Of a DNA stretch of 64,000 bases, positions 53,285-62,864 are shown one piece after another. Location: contig NZ_JAUQSZ010000012.1 in NCBI RefSeq assembly GCF_030580995.1, positions 107,501 through 171,500 of the forward strand, read 5' to 3'. A model generated the notes under the pieces. The model was given only the letters and a program-made list of their open reading frames with translations. It did no database searches and was not told the origin of the DNA. Within the stretch, counting starts at the first letter, position 1. Each line of letters starts with the position of its first letter. This stretch comes from Sphingomonas immobilis. GTDB lineage: Bacteria; Pseudomonadota; Alphaproteobacteria; Sphingomonadales; Sphingomonadaceae. Both the position numbers and the translations under genes were made by a program.

Positions 53285-54368
53285 AACGCCGGTCGAGGAC
53301 AACCTCGTCGAACACGTCGAGATAGGCGGCGGCGGCATCCTCCCCCGGCTGGGCGACCGGTGCCGGGCGGCGGCGGCGCGGGCCCAGCCAGTGGTGGAGC
53401 GCACGCACCAGCCCCTCGTGATCCTCCTGCGCGACGACCGTGCCGAGCCGCGGCCCGGCCACGATCTCGCGCACCGCGACGCTCGATTCGGTCGAGATCA
53501 CCGGCGTTCCCACCGCCAGCGCCTCACGCAGCACGCCCGGCACGCCTTCGAACTCCGACACCAGCGCCAAGGCAGTCGCGCGCTCGATCATCGGCAGCGG
53601 ATCCGCCGCATAGCCGGGCATCAGCACGCGACCCGAAAGGCCGAGATCCGCCACCAGCGCCTCGAGCGCCGGCCGCTCCTCGCCCTCGCCCAGGATCACG
53701 AGCGTCACGCCCGGATCGCGCACGCGCGCGAAGGCGCGGATCAGCCGGTCCCAACGCTTCTGCGGCGCGAGCCGGCCGACACCGAGGAGATAGCGGCCCT
53801 CGGGACAATCGCCGTCACCGCCGCGCGTGAGGCGCACCGGCGGGTTGGGAATGACGCTCAGGATATCGGCATCGACGCCCATCGCGCGGACCGTTTCGGA
53901 TCGCATGCCCGGCGTCATCGCGACGAGACGATCGAGAAACAGCGGATGCAGCCGCAACCATGCGCGATACACCATCGCCACCGCCGCCGCCTGATCGCGC
54001 CGTTCCAGCGCGTTCGAGACCTTGGCGACGATCGGCGGGCAGCGCCGCCCGAGCCGCAGCCTGGTCCACGCCGCGATGCCCGAATAGTGATTGCCTGCGC
54101 AAAAAACGAGATCGGGTCCGATCTCCTCGACCAGCGCCGGCAGCGCCAGCAGCCCGCGCATCGACGCATTCCCCAGCAATACGGTATCGACGCCCGCGGG
54201 CAATTCGCCCGCCAGCGGCCCTCTATTGTCGCCCAGCACGAGCGTCACGCGCCGACCGAGATCGCTCCACCCGGCCATCAGCCGCATCAGCGCGCGCTCC
54301 ACGCCGCCGCCGTCAAGTGTCTGTGCGTAAGCGAGAATATGTGCTGCAGGCGGTCGGGGACTGAGCAT
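53214..54368 (-). CDS. GT4 family glycosyltransferase
   Basis: A 384-residue GT-B enzyme. The N-terminal domain has TLDGGGVERALMRLM; the C-terminal donor-binding domain has LLGVGRLAPQKRWDRLIRAFARV, the linker VILGEGEERPALEAL and the E-x7-E region SEFEGVPGVLREALAVGTPVIST. The last 24 or so residues (RRFNASRARPRSRESHARNFAPARP) are Arg-rich and overlap the AI-2E transporter gene on the other strand, so the tail may be an added read-on. It may transfer sugars to lipopolysaccharide or exopolysaccharide. Confidence 0.88.
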   Translation of the reverse strand: MLSPRPPAAHILAYAQTLDGGGVERALMRLMAGWSDLGRRVTLVLGDNRGPLAGELPAGVDTVLLGNASMRGLLALPALVEEIGPDLVFCAGNHYSGIAAWTRLRLGRRCPPIVAKVSNALERRDQAAAVAMVYRAWLRLHPLFLDRLVAMTPGMRSETVRAMGVDADILSVIPNPPVRLTRGGDGDCPEGRYLLGVGRLAPQKRWDRLIRAFARVRDPGVTLVILGEGEERPALEALVADLGLSGRVLMPGYAADPLPMIERATALALVSEFEGVPGVLREALAVGTPVISTESSVAVREIVAGPRLGTVVAQEDHEGLVRALHHWLGPRRRRPAPVAQPGEDAAAAYLDVFDEVVLDRRFNASRARPRSRESHARNFAPARP

Positions 54369-54563
54369 GGCGGCAGTGAGTACGCCCCAAATGTCGCAAA
54401 AGTTTCTCAGGCCGCCGATACGATGTTACCGCACCGAAACATTTTGCCTGAGCGTGCGTTCGCGCCGTGGCGCGCCGTCTTGATCCGGTTTGCCGCGCGC
54501 ACGATATCGGGCTAAGCGGCGGCTCGTGCTCGACCGGATCGAGCGGTTAGGACATATCCCAAG

Positions 54564-55511
54564 GTGGACAAATTTCCCTCCGGGGCGACAAACGCCGGCA
54601 CCATCGAAGCCCCGGTTCCCCTCACTCCCGATCTCGCGGGGCTTGAGCCGATCGAGACGCTGAAGCGCCGCTGGCCAGCCTATCTGGCAGGCGCGACGAC
54701 GATCGTCATGATCGCGATGCTCGGCAAGAAGCTGCTCGAGTCGAATCTCGAGCGCACTTTCCCGGACAACCCGCTTTTCTACATCTTCTTCATCCTGCTG
54801 TACGTGACGCCGGTCGCGGGCGACTACATCATCTTCCGCAAGCTGTGGCAGATCCCGCCCGAGGGTTTCATCGCGCTCGCCCGCAAACGCATTGCCAGCG
54901 ACATGCTCAATTATTCGGGCGAGGCCTATTTCTACGCCTGGGCGCGGCAGCGCGCGACTCTGGTCGCGGCGCCGTTCGGCGCGGTGAAGGACGTCACCAT
55001 CCTCTCGGCGATCGCCGGCAACGCGATGACCTTCAGCATCACCGCCGTCGCGCTGTTGCTCTACGTCGACCTGCTGACGCCGACGCAGCAACATTATGCG
55101 ATCTGGTCGACCGTCATCGTCTTCCTGATGTCGGTGCCCTTCCTCGTCTTCTCCAAGCGGGTGTTCTCGCTCGAGCGGCCGCGGCTGTGGTGGATTTTCG
55201 GAATCCACTGCCTGCGACTTGTGGCGGGATCGGTGTTTATCGCGCTGACATGGCATTTCGGGCTGCAAACGGTGTCGGTCGGCATGTGGCTTTTGCTCGC
55301 CGCGCTCAGGATGATTGTTTCACGCCTGCCACTTGTGCCGAACAAAGACCTTTTTTTCGCCACGCTCGCTACCCAGTTAATCGGGCAGAACGAGGAACTG
55401 TCGAATCTGGTCGCGTTGACCGCGGCCTTGACGCTTGTCGTGCATGTTGCACTGATCGCGGCGTTCGGCCTGTACGGGCTGGTAAGGAAGAAGAATGAGG
55501 TTGCGCCTTAA
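54564..55511 (+). CDS. Polytopic membrane protein of unknown function
   Basis: A 315-residue protein with about eight helices (residues 40-300) and a 35-residue polar N-terminus. The segment RKRIASDMLNYSGEAYFYAWARQRATLVAAPFGAVKDVTILSAIAGN is distinct. I do not recognise a family. The start is a GTG with AAGG just before it. The end overlaps the DUF2141 gene by 17 bases, and a glycosyltransferase follows, so a role in glycan export or regulation is possible but unproven. Confidence 0.7.
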   Translation: MDKFPSGATNAGTIEAPVPLTPDLAGLEPIETLKRRWPAYLAGATTIVMIAMLGKKLLESNLERTFPDNPLFYIFFILLYVTPVAGDYIIFRKLWQIPPEGFIALARKRIASDMLNYSGEAYFYAWARQRATLVAAPFGAVKDVTILSAIAGNAMTFSITAVALLLYVDLLTPTQQHYAIWSTVIVFLMSVPFLVFSKRVFSLERPRLWWIFGIHCLRLVAGSVFIALTWHFGLQTVSVGMWLLLAALRMIVSRLPLVPNKDLFFATLATQLIGQNEELSNLVALTAALTLVVHVALIAAFGLYGLVRKKNEVAP

Positions 55512-56040
55512 GATTGCCGCAGCGATCGCCGCCACCGCGCTGTGCGCGGGTGTGCCCGGCGGCGTGGCGGATGCCCACGCCGGCGTGCTGGGCGGCGACA
55601 GCGCCGCCTGCCTCGGCGGCGGCGGACCGGCGATTCGCGTCAACGTCGATGGCCTGAAGGACCGGATCGGCGAACTGAAGCTGGAATTGTATCCGGCCAC
55701 GGATGCCGATTTCCTGAAGGACGACCGCGACCTGATCAAGGAAGGCAAGGTCTTCCGCCGCGTGCAGGTGCCGACGCCGGCGACGGGATCGGTCGCGCTG
55801 TGCATCAAGGCGCCGACGCCGGGCACCTACGCCTTGCTGTTCACGCACAACCGCGACGGCAAGAACAAGTTCAACTTCTGGGCCGACGGCGCGGGCTTCC
55901 CGAGCAACGCGCGGCTGGGCCGTGCGCGGCCGAAGCTGACGATGGCGACGATCACCGTGCCCAACGGCCTCGTCACCACCGATATCCACGCGCAATATCT
56001 GCGCGGCCTCGGCGGTTTCGCGCCCATCAAGGGCAGCTGA
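55495..56040 (+). CDS. DUF2141 domain-containing exported protein
   Basis: A 181-residue protein with a signal peptide (1-27, ending VADAHA). The mature domain is an immunoglobulin-like beta-sandwich of DUF2141 type, with IRVNVDGLKDRIGELKLELYPA and LLFTHNRDGKNKFNFWADGAGFPSNARLG (the latter is the family's D-x-N-x-K-x-D/F segment). Two cysteines lie in ACLGG and LCIK. Function unknown; periplasmic or surface. Overlaps the preceding gene by 17 bases; six bases before the glycosyltransferase. Confidence 0.87.
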   Translation: MRLRLKIAAAIAATALCAGVPGGVADAHAGVLGGDSAACLGGGGPAIRVNVDGLKDRIGELKLELYPATDADFLKDDRDLIKEGKVFRRVQVPTPATGSVALCIKAPTPGTYALLFTHNRDGKNKFNFWADGAGFPSNARLGRARPKLTMATITVPNGLVTTDIHAQYLRGLGGFAPIKGS

Positions 56041-56046
56041 GCGCCC

Positions 56047-57237
56047 GTGCGGATCGTCGACGTCAACGAATTCTACTCGCCCACCGGCGGGGGTGTCCGC
56101 ACCTATATCGATCGCAAGATGGGGACGATGGCCGATCTCGGCCACGAACTGATCGTGATCGCGCCGGGCAGCGAGAACCGGGTCGAGGAACGGCCGGGCG
56201 GCGGCAAGGTGATCTACGTGCGCACCGGGCGCCTGCCGTTCGACAAGAATTACGGCCTGTTCTGGGAAGCGCCGCCGATCACGCGGCTGCTCGACCAGCT
56301 CGAGCCCGATCTGGTCGAGACGTCGTCGCCGTGGCGGCCCGCGTGGATCGTCGGGCAGTGGCAGGGCGACGCCGTGAAGACCTTCTTCATGCACAACGAC
56401 AATGTCGCGGCCTATGCGCTGCGCTGGTTCGAAGGCGTCGCGCCGATCGAGCGGATCGAGCGCGCCTTCGCCTGGTACAGCCAGTATATGTCGGACTTCC
56501 TCCAGCATTACGACGCGGTCGTCACCAACGGCCCCGCGCTGGAAAAGCGGCTGCGCGCGCGCGGCGTGCGGATCGACGCATCGATGCCGCTGGGGATCGA
56601 GCGCGGGCATTTCTCGCCCGATCTGCGCGACGACCGGCTGCGCGCGGCGTTGCTTGCGCAATGCGGCCTGCCGCCCGAGGGGCATCTGCTGCTCGGGCTC
56701 GGGCGGCATCATCCCGAGAAGCGCTGGCGGCTGGTGATCGACGCGGTCGAGCGTGCGGGCGCGGAACTGCCGGTCGGACTCATCCTGCTCGGTGCGGGCG
56801 TCGAGACGCAGAAGATCGAGCGCCGCGTCGCCGGCAGCCCGCACATCCGCCTGTTCCGCCCGGTCTATGACCGCGAGCGGCTGGCGCGGATCATGGCGAG
56901 CTGCGACGCGCTGATCCACGGATCGGAAGGCGAGCCGTTCGGGCTGGTCGCATCGGAGGCGATGGCGGCGGGCCTGCCGCTGATCGTGCCCGACACCGGC
57001 GGCTGCGCGGAGATCGCCAACCCGCATTCCGCCGAACTCTACACCGCGCGCGATGCGGGTTCCGCCGCGCTCGCCATCGCCCGCCTCGTCGCGCGCGACC
57101 AGCCGATCCTGCGCCGCGCCGCGCGCATCGCCGCCGCCAAGGTGCGCAGCGACAGCGAGCATACCGTCGAGCTGATGGACTATTACCAGGGCCTGGTCGA
57201 TGCCAAGCGCCGGGGACATCTGCTCAACGCGGCCTGA
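56047..57237 (+). CDS. GT4 family glycosyltransferase
   Basis: A 396-residue GT-B enzyme. It starts VRIVDVNEFYSPTGGGVRTYIDRK, with the donor-side motifs LLGLGRHHPEKRWRLVIDAV, ILLGAG and GSEGEPFGLVASEAMAAGLPLIVPDTGG. The start is a GTG six bases after the DUF2141 stop. It probably adds a sugar to a surface polysaccharide. The last 14 bases overlap the convergent GT39 gene. Confidence 0.9.
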   Translation: MRIVDVNEFYSPTGGGVRTYIDRKMGTMADLGHELIVIAPGSENRVEERPGGGKVIYVRTGRLPFDKNYGLFWEAPPITRLLDQLEPDLVETSSPWRPAWIVGQWQGDAVKTFFMHNDNVAAYALRWFEGVAPIERIERAFAWYSQYMSDFLQHYDAVVTNGPALEKRLRARGVRIDASMPLGIERGHFSPDLRDDRLRAALLAQCGLPPEGHLLLGLGRHHPEKRWRLVIDAVERAGAELPVGLILLGAGVETQKIERRVAGSPHIRLFRPVYDRERLARIMASCDALIHGSEGEPFGLVASEAMAAGLPLIVPDTGGCAEIANPHSAELYTARDAGSAALAIARLVARDQPILRRAARIAAAKVRSDSEHTVELMDYYQGLVDAKRRGHLLNAA

Positions 57238-58666
57238 TGTAGAGCGTGAAGCGGCCGCCCGGCACCGCGACAGCGCGGTAGCCGCGGGACCGGGCCCAGT
57301 TTGCCAGCATCGCATCGAGTCCGGCATCGCCGCTCGTCCACGCACCCTCGCCGCCGACCAAAATGGCGGGTGGATCGCCGAGTGCGCCCAGCCGGTCGCG
57401 CGACACAGCGTGAAGCGCCGGTTCCTGCGCCGGATCGAGCAACCGGCGGCTGCGGAAATAGAATGGCCCGGCGGCAAAGCGCGCGTCGGGCATATGGCCG
57501 GTTCCCGCCAGGAACTGCGGGGAGAGCGTCACCACAGGGCCGCGCGATCCGCTTCCGTCCAGCGCCGCGCGGATCGCCACCGACTGGCGGAGCGCAGTGA
57601 GCATCGGCGTAGCATGGAGCGCGCTCACCCCCGCTTCGACACTCGGCGCGAGCCCGGCGACGGCGAACACCAGTGCGATGATGCGCGCGGGTTTCCCCGG
57701 TGGTCGCGCCTGCCACGCCAGCGCGAGCCGCGCGAACAGCGGCGGCAGCACCGGCGCGAGATATTGCCGCCAGGTCGGCGCGGGTAGCAGCGCCGCGACC
57801 AGCCCCGCGACGATCAGCGCGTCGAGCAGCACGCGCGTCCGGTCGCGCCGGCGATCCCGCAGCACCCAGAGCAGCGCCGGCAGCGCGGGCCCGAGCGCGA
57901 GGAACTTCAGCGTGTCGCCCATCTTCGCGAGCCCGCCGAGCTTCCACGCTTTGCCCGCAGCGAGATAATATTCGGCAGGTGCCCGCGCCGGGAAGGTCAG
58001 CACGCCGAAGGCGAACCCGGCCGGCGCGACGGCATAGAGCCAGCCGATCAGCACGACGACCGGCCCTGCCCCCGCCGCCACCAGCAGCGGGCGGTGACGG
58101 CGATCGACCAGCGCCACTATGCCATACGCCAGCGCCGGCACCGCATAGGAGACCTTCGCCGCCGCTGCGCCCGCCAGCAGCAATCCCGCCAGCAGCGCCG
58201 ACAGCGGCGTCGCCTCGCCCCGGCTCCCGCGCACCATCAGCGGCAGGGCGGCGGCGAAGAGCGCGAGCGGCAGCGCGTCGTTGCGCGCGGTGCCGATGCT
58301 GAAGAGCAGGATGTCGCAGCAGGCGAACAGCGCCGCGGATGCCGCCGCGATTGCGGTCGGCACGCGCGCCGCGCGCATCCCGGCATACGCGCCCATCACC
58401 GCGCCCGCGCCGAGCAGCGCGTTGACGATCCGCAGCCCCGGCCACGCCAGTCCTCCGAACAGCAAGGCAAGCGGCGCGAACAGCAAGGGCTGGAGCGGCG
58501 TCTGCAGATAGAGATAGTCGCGATATGGCAGCGCGCCGTACGCCGACAGCATCGCCGCGGCGACATACTGGCTCTCGTCGTGGTCGAGCGGTCGCGCGAG
58601 CGCGAGCGCGGCGAGGAGCACCACCAGCGCCGCCCACAGGATCGCGGGATGAATCCGATACGGCAT
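57224..58666 (-). CDS. Polytopic glycosyltransferase (GT39/ArnT-like)
   Basis: A 480-residue membrane protein with eleven or more helices. The loop after the first helix carries DHDESQYVAAAMLSAYGALPYRDYLYLQTPLQP, the acidic metal-binding motif typical of polyprenyl-phosphate-sugar transferases of GT-C fold. The C-terminal part after about 380 is soluble (PVVTLSPQFLAGTGH...). The ATG at 58666 gives normal length. Last gene of the seven-gene glycan run; starts 29 bases after the GT87-like stop. Confidence 0.82.
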   Translation of the reverse strand: MPYRIHPAILWAALVVLLAALALARPLDHDESQYVAAAMLSAYGALPYRDYLYLQTPLQPLLFAPLALLFGGLAWPGLRIVNALLGAGAVMGAYAGMRAARVPTAIAAASAALFACCDILLFSIGTARNDALPLALFAAALPLMVRGSRGEATPLSALLAGLLLAGAAAAKVSYAVPALAYGIVALVDRRHRPLLVAAGAGPVVVLIGWLYAVAPAGFAFGVLTFPARAPAEYYLAAGKAWKLGGLAKMGDTLKFLALGPALPALLWVLRDRRRDRTRVLLDALIVAGLVAALLPAPTWRQYLAPVLPPLFARLALAWQARPPGKPARIIALVFAVAGLAPSVEAGVSALHATPMLTALRQSVAIRAALDGSGSRGPVVTLSPQFLAGTGHMPDARFAAGPFYFRSRRLLDPAQEPALHAVSRDRLGALGDPPAILVGGEGAWTSGDAGLDAMLANWARSRGYRAVAVPGGRFTLYIRPR

Positions 58667-58695
58667 CGGCACGCGGACTAGCCGAACCCTCGGCC

Positions 58696-59988
58696 CTAGG
58701 CGAGCGCCAGCATCGGCAGGCGGTGCGGGCGGTCCGCGATCAGTGCGCGCCACGCCGCCGCGATGGTGGAAAGCGACAAGGCGATGCTCGCGACGATGAC
58801 GAGCCCCGGCCGGACCAGCGGCCCGAGCGTCAGCGCGTCGTCCACCGTCACCGCAGCCCCGCCGAGCCAGCTCTGCTGGACGATCGGGTAGAGCGGCGTG
58901 ATCCACAGATCGAACGGCAGGCAGATCAGATAGCCGCAGACGAGCGCCACGATCCGCCCAATCCCGCTCCAGCGTTCGAGGAACAGCAGATAGAGGAAGA
59001 AGATCAGCGCGTAGAGCCCGGCCTCGTTGGTGATGAGCGCGAAGGCGATGGCGAGCGCCGTCATGCGGTGCGCCGGGATCGCGCCCGGCCGCAGCCACGC
59101 CATCAGCGCCGCCAGCGCGATCAGCGCCTGCGCGGTGTGAATCGCGACCGGGATTGCGACGGCGGCGCGCGCGACCGCGTCCGATCCGATCGCGGACGAG
59201 ACCGGGAGAGGCCCGGCGAGAACGCTCGCCAGCACATTGTACGATCCGCCCGCCAGCGCATCCTTCCACGCCACGACGGGCTTGATCGCCTGCGCGAAGA
59301 GGATCGAGTTGGTCGCGATCTCGGCGGGCGTGCCGCGCCCGAACAGGCCCCAGCTGATCGCATAGACGATCGCGGTCGCGATCAGCGCGCCCTCGAACCA
59401 GCGCCATTTGCGCCGCAGCAGGGCGGGCATGATCGCGACGATCAGATACGGCTTGAAGTTGATCGCCACCGCCGCCGCCAGCCAGCGCTGCCACGCGGCG
59501 CGCACCAGCGGCCCGAACGCCAGCATGAACGGCGCGAGGCAGACGATCGCGAGGTTGCCGCGCTCCAGCCCGAACAGCATCGGCAGGCCGAACCCGAGCG
59601 CAATGGTGCGCGGCAGCGCGGTCGCGCGGTCGGTACGGGCGTAGATGCGCGCGATCAGCCACAGGTCGATCAGCCAGAACGCCCACAGCGCCGCCACGCC
59701 CAGCCCGTCGCAATCGCGCGCGGCGAGCGCGTCGCCCGCATAGCAGCGGTCGATCCCGAACATGCGCAGGAACAGGAAGGAGAGCGGCGGATAGATGCTG
59801 CGCCAGACATCGTAGGTGCCCCGGTCGCGGCTCCACCACGCGGTGTTGAACCAGTCCATGTACGTGTCGGCATTGTCGACGAAGAACGGCACCGGCAGGA
59901 AACCCGCCGATGCGAGATGCCACGCCGCATACGCGACGCCGGTCAGGATCAGTGCGGCAAGCGCATGTTCAAGCCGGTTGCGCGGCAC
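58696..59988 (-). CDS. Polytopic membrane glycosyltransferase-like protein (GT87-like)
   Basis: A 430-residue GT-C-type membrane protein with about eleven helices. The first periplasmic loop contains FVDNADTYMDWFNTAWWSRDRGTYDVWRSIYPPLSFLF, with an Asp-rich motif similar to mannosyltransferases of the GT87 group, and later GLERGNLAIVCLAPFML and AAAVAINFKPYLIV. The GTG start overlaps GtrA by 20 bases. Donor is likely a polyprenyl-phosphate sugar made by the GT2 gene. Confidence 0.75.
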   Translation of the reverse strand: MPRNRLEHALAALILTGVAYAAWHLASAGFLPVPFFVDNADTYMDWFNTAWWSRDRGTYDVWRSIYPPLSFLFLRMFGIDRCYAGDALAARDCDGLGVAALWAFWLIDLWLIARIYARTDRATALPRTIALGFGLPMLFGLERGNLAIVCLAPFMLAFGPLVRAAWQRWLAAAVAINFKPYLIVAIMPALLRRKWRWFEGALIATAIVYAISWGLFGRGTPAEIATNSILFAQAIKPVVAWKDALAGGSYNVLASVLAGPLPVSSAIGSDAVARAAVAIPVAIHTAQALIALAALMAWLRPGAIPAHRMTALAIAFALITNEAGLYALIFFLYLLFLERWSGIGRIVALVCGYLICLPFDLWITPLYPIVQQSWLGGAAVTVDDALTLGPLVRPGLVIVASIALSLSTIAAAWRALIADRPHRLPMLALA

Positions 59989-60355
59989 GGCCGAACACCA
60001 GGAGCTTCAGCGCGGCGTAATTGATCAGCGATGCCGCCAGCGTCGCCAGCAGCCCCGCCGCATAGGGCGAGCGCACCCAGAGGCTGAGGAGCGCGAGCAG
60101 CGCGAGATTGACGCCGTAATTGGCGGCATAGACCGCGACGAAGCGCCACGGCGACCCGCTTTGCCCGCGAAAGACGTGGCGCGAATAGGTAGCATAATTG
60201 AAGATCGTCCCGCTGACATGCGCGACCGCCTGCGCCGGATAGCGCCCGAGCCCGAGCCACAGCAGCAGCGCGTAAAGGCCGTAACCGAACGCGGTGTTGA
60301 CCAGCGCCGCCTGATAGAAGCGGAACAGTTCGAACAGGGTTTTGCGGTCAGGCAT
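59969..60355 (-). CDS. GtrA family membrane protein
   Basis: A 128-residue protein with four helices of the GtrA/DPMS family, which flips or supports polyprenyl-phosphate-linked sugars. Seen: FRFYQAALVNTAFGYGLYALLLWLGLG and GTIFNYATYSRHVFRG. Overlaps the GT2 gene by eight bases and the following polytopic gene by 20 bases, matching the GtrA-GtrB pairing of O-antigen modification systems. Confidence 0.9.
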   Translation of the reverse strand: MPDRKTLFELFRFYQAALVNTAFGYGLYALLLWLGLGRYPAQAVAHVSGTIFNYATYSRHVFRGQSGSPWRFVAVYAANYGVNLALLALLSLWVRSPYAAGLLATLAASLINYAALKLLVFGRAAQPA

Positions 60356-61283
60356 CGAAATTGACCCGCTCGCCCTCGACCACGAGCGGGAAGCCGCGCG
60401 TGCGTTCGGAGACGTGGCGGAGCTGATCGCCGACCAGCCCGAGGAAGAACAGCAGCGCCGCGACCTGCGCCTCGGCGAGCGCCGCCACCAGCCACGGCCA
60501 AGCCGGCCAGCCCGCGAGCGCCGCGACGGGTGCGGCCAGCAGCGCCAGCAGCGCGCCCACGCCCACGAAGACGGCGAGGAACATCGGCGCGCGCAGCAGC
60601 TTCTTCGACCAGGACGCGAGGCCCGAGATCGTGAAATCGAGCAAGGCCCAGAAATTGTTGTTCGACCGCCCGCCCGCGCGCGGCTTGCGCGGGAAGCCGA
60701 TCGTCGCGATGGGATAGCCGGTCTCGACCAGCAGCCCGCGGAAGAAGGGCTCGGGCTCGTTGAGCGCCTTGATCGTATCGACCACGCGGCGATCGTAGAT
60801 GCCGAAGCCGGTCGCGTTGGGGATCAGCTTGTAATCGCCGAGCCGCGATCCGATGCCGTAGGCAGCATTCCGCGCGACGCGCAGCGGCAGCGAGCCGCCC
60901 TCCTCGCTCTCGCGCACGCCCAGCACGATCGGGGCGCCGCCGCGCCAGCGCGCGATGAACTGCCCGATCAGCGCCGGATCATCCTGGAAATCGGCGCACA
61001 TATTGATGACGCCGCGCCCCTGTGCCTGGAAGATACCATGCGTGGGGGATCGCATCTGGCCGAAATTGCGCGTGTTGACGATCAGCTTGATGCGCGGGTT
61101 GGCCGCGCACATCGCCTTCACCAGCGGCACCGTGGCGTCGGACGAGACGTTGTCGATGAAGATCAGCTCGTAGGTCGCGCCCGCCGCGTCGAGCTGCGCG
61201 ATCACCGCTGCCGCGATGGCGGCGACGTTCGATTCCTCGTTGCGGGTCGGGATGACGACCGAAATCTCGATGTCATCGCGCAT
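60348..61283 (-). CDS. GT2 glycosyltransferase, GtrB/dolichol-phosphate-mannose-synthase-like
   Basis: A 311-residue enzyme. The GT-A domain (1-230) has ISVVIPTRNEESNVAAIAAAV, YELIFIDNVSSDATV, INMCADFQDDPALIGQF (DxD region) and the family helix KPRAGGRSNNNFWALLDFTISGLASWSKKLLR. Two C-terminal helices anchor it in the membrane (about 235-290). It makes a polyprenyl-phosphate sugar from a nucleotide sugar. Overlaps its neighbours by 8 and 11 bases. Confidence 0.92.
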   Translation of the reverse strand: MRDDIEISVVIPTRNEESNVAAIAAAVIAQLDAAGATYELIFIDNVSSDATVPLVKAMCAANPRIKLIVNTRNFGQMRSPTHGIFQAQGRGVINMCADFQDDPALIGQFIARWRGGAPIVLGVRESEEGGSLPLRVARNAAYGIGSRLGDYKLIPNATGFGIYDRRVVDTIKALNEPEPFFRGLLVETGYPIATIGFPRKPRAGGRSNNNFWALLDFTISGLASWSKKLLRAPMFLAVFVGVGALLALLAAPVAALAGWPAWPWLVAALAEAQVAALLFFLGLVGDQLRHVSERTRGFPLVVEGERVNFDA

Positions 61284-61890
61284 GGCGACGCCGATCGATG
61301 CGCGCGCTGATGCCGTAGAATTCGAGCGCGAGCCACAGCAGCACCGCCGCGATCAGCAGGCCGAGCGGGAGCGTGTTGTACTGGCGGGCGGGATCGACGA
61401 AGGCGGGCTGGATCACCTGCATCGGCTGACCGTTGGTGGCGAGCGCGAGCAGGCGCGCGCGCGCGGCGGTGCCGAGTTTGTCGGCGAGCGTCAGGGCGTG
61501 CGCCGGGTCCGCGTCGATCGCCTCGACCTCGACGATGCCGCCGCGCAGCGTGCGCACTTCCGTTTTCCAGGCGATGTCGCGCAGCGTCGCGCGCGTCGGC
61601 GGCAATTTGAGATCCTGCGCCACCGCCAGCGCGACCTGCGGGCTGCGCGCGATGGCGAGCAGGCGTTCGGGCTGGTATTGCGTGCCGATCAGGCCGTTCA
61701 GTCCGCCGATCTGGCCGATCGCGCCCATCTGCACGCCGAGATCGGGCGGGGCGAGCAACATCGTCGCGCGGTAGCGTTCCGGGTAGAAGGTCAGCAGCGC
61801 CAGCACGGCCGCGAGCGCGGCGAACACGCTGCGCCGGGTCAGCGGCCGCGCGAGCACGCGCGACGCGGCGAGGCGGCCGATCAGGCTCAT
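61273..61890 (-). CDS. Wzz-like polysaccharide chain-length or co-polymerase protein
   Basis: A 205-residue protein with a helix near each end (about 20-36 and 172-190) and a periplasmic part between, as in Wzz/PCP proteins but short. The mid part (PERLLAIARSPQVALAVAQDLKLPPTRATLRDIAWKTEVRTLRGGIVEVEAIDADPAHALTLADKL) fits the Wzz domain. The ATG overlaps the epimerase stop. Probably controls glycan chain length. Confidence 0.78.
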   Translation of the reverse strand: MSLIGRLAASRVLARPLTRRSVFAALAAVLALLTFYPERYRATMLLAPPDLGVQMGAIGQIGGLNGLIGTQYQPERLLAIARSPQVALAVAQDLKLPPTRATLRDIAWKTEVRTLRGGIVEVEAIDADPAHALTLADKLGTAARARLLALATNGQPMQVIQPAFVDPARQYNTLPLGLLIAAVLLWLALEFYGISARIDRRRHAR

Positions 61891-62864
61891 GCCGCCTCGG
61901 CCGTGCGCAGGCGTGCGGCGACCGCGTCGATCGCGCGGGTGAGGTCGTAGTCGAGCGTGAGGCCGAGCGCATCGCGCGCCTTGGCGATCGAGGGCACGTA
62001 AAGATCGGGCGTGTCGTCGGTGATCTCGGCGGCGTCGATGCCCACGCCGAAGCGCGCGGCGACAGCGGCGGCGAGCTGGTGCATCGTCACCGCCTCGTCC
62101 GATCCGACGTTGTAGGTGGGACACGTCGCGTCGCCGTCATGCGCGATGGTCATCAGCCAGCGGACGAGATCGTCGGCGTGCATGTAGCTGCGCACCACCG
62201 GCCGCGTCGCCAATACGCGCACCGGCCGGCCGGCAAGGCCGTCGGCGATGAAATTGCCGATCGCGAAATGCTGGTCGCGCGGCAGATAGGCGCCGGCGAA
62301 GGCGAAGCAGCGTGCGACCGACACCGCCAGCCCGCGCGCGCCGAGCCGCGCCAGCGCGTCCTCCGACAGGCGCTTGGCCTCGGCGTAATCGCGCTTGTAG
62401 GCGACGAGACCGGCGGCGTCGCCGGGGGTGAAATCCTCGCGGAGCTGCGCGACGTCGGCGGGCTGCTGGCCGTAGACCGCGCCGCTGCTGGCATAGACGA
62501 TGCGGCTGCCCTGATGATCGCGCGCGGCGATGCGGCAGTAATTCTCGATCGCGGCGAGGATGTTGGCGCGCTCGGCGAGCGGGTTGGCAGCATAATTGCG
62601 CGCATCGCTGGAGGAGGCGGCGTGAAGGACGTAGTCGGCGTGCGGCAATGCGCTCGCGGTGCCGATGTCGAGGTCGATCAGTTCGACGCCCTGCGCGACC
62701 AGCAACGGGTGCCACGCGCGCATCCGGCTCGCCTGTCGCGCGACGACGATGATGCGGCCGATGCCCCACGGCGCCAGCAGCCCGCGCCGGAAGGCGTCGA
62801 GCACCGACTTGCCGAAGAAGCCCGACCCGCCGATGACGAGCAGCGATTTCTCAGCGTGCCGCAA
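61887..62864 (-). CDS. NAD-dependent epimerase/dehydratase
   Basis: A 325-residue extended SDR. The nucleotide-binding motif is LVIGGSGFFGKS (not the exact GxxGxxG, but GGSGFFG), the catalytic part is SSGAVYGQ then YKRDYAEAKRLSE; Tyr-x3-Lys is replaced by the Y-A-E-A-K form (Tyr and Lys kept). A TTG at 62864, 14 bases inside the TPP gene end, is the likely start. Probably makes or reduces a nucleotide sugar for the glycan. Coupled to the Wzz-like gene. Confidence 0.85.
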   Translation of the reverse strand: MRHAEKSLLVIGGSGFFGKSVLDAFRRGLLAPWGIGRIIVVARQASRMRAWHPLLVAQGVELIDLDIGTASALPHADYVLHAASSSDARNYAANPLAERANILAAIENYCRIAARDHQGSRIVYASSGAVYGQQPADVAQLREDFTPGDAAGLVAYKRDYAEAKRLSEDALARLGARGLAVSVARCFAFAGAYLPRDQHFAIGNFIADGLAGRPVRVLATRPVVRSYMHADDLVRWLMTIAHDGDATCPTYNVGSDEAVTMHQLAAAVAARFGVGIDAAEITDDTPDLYVPSIAKARDALGLTLDYDLTRAIDAVAARLRTAEAA

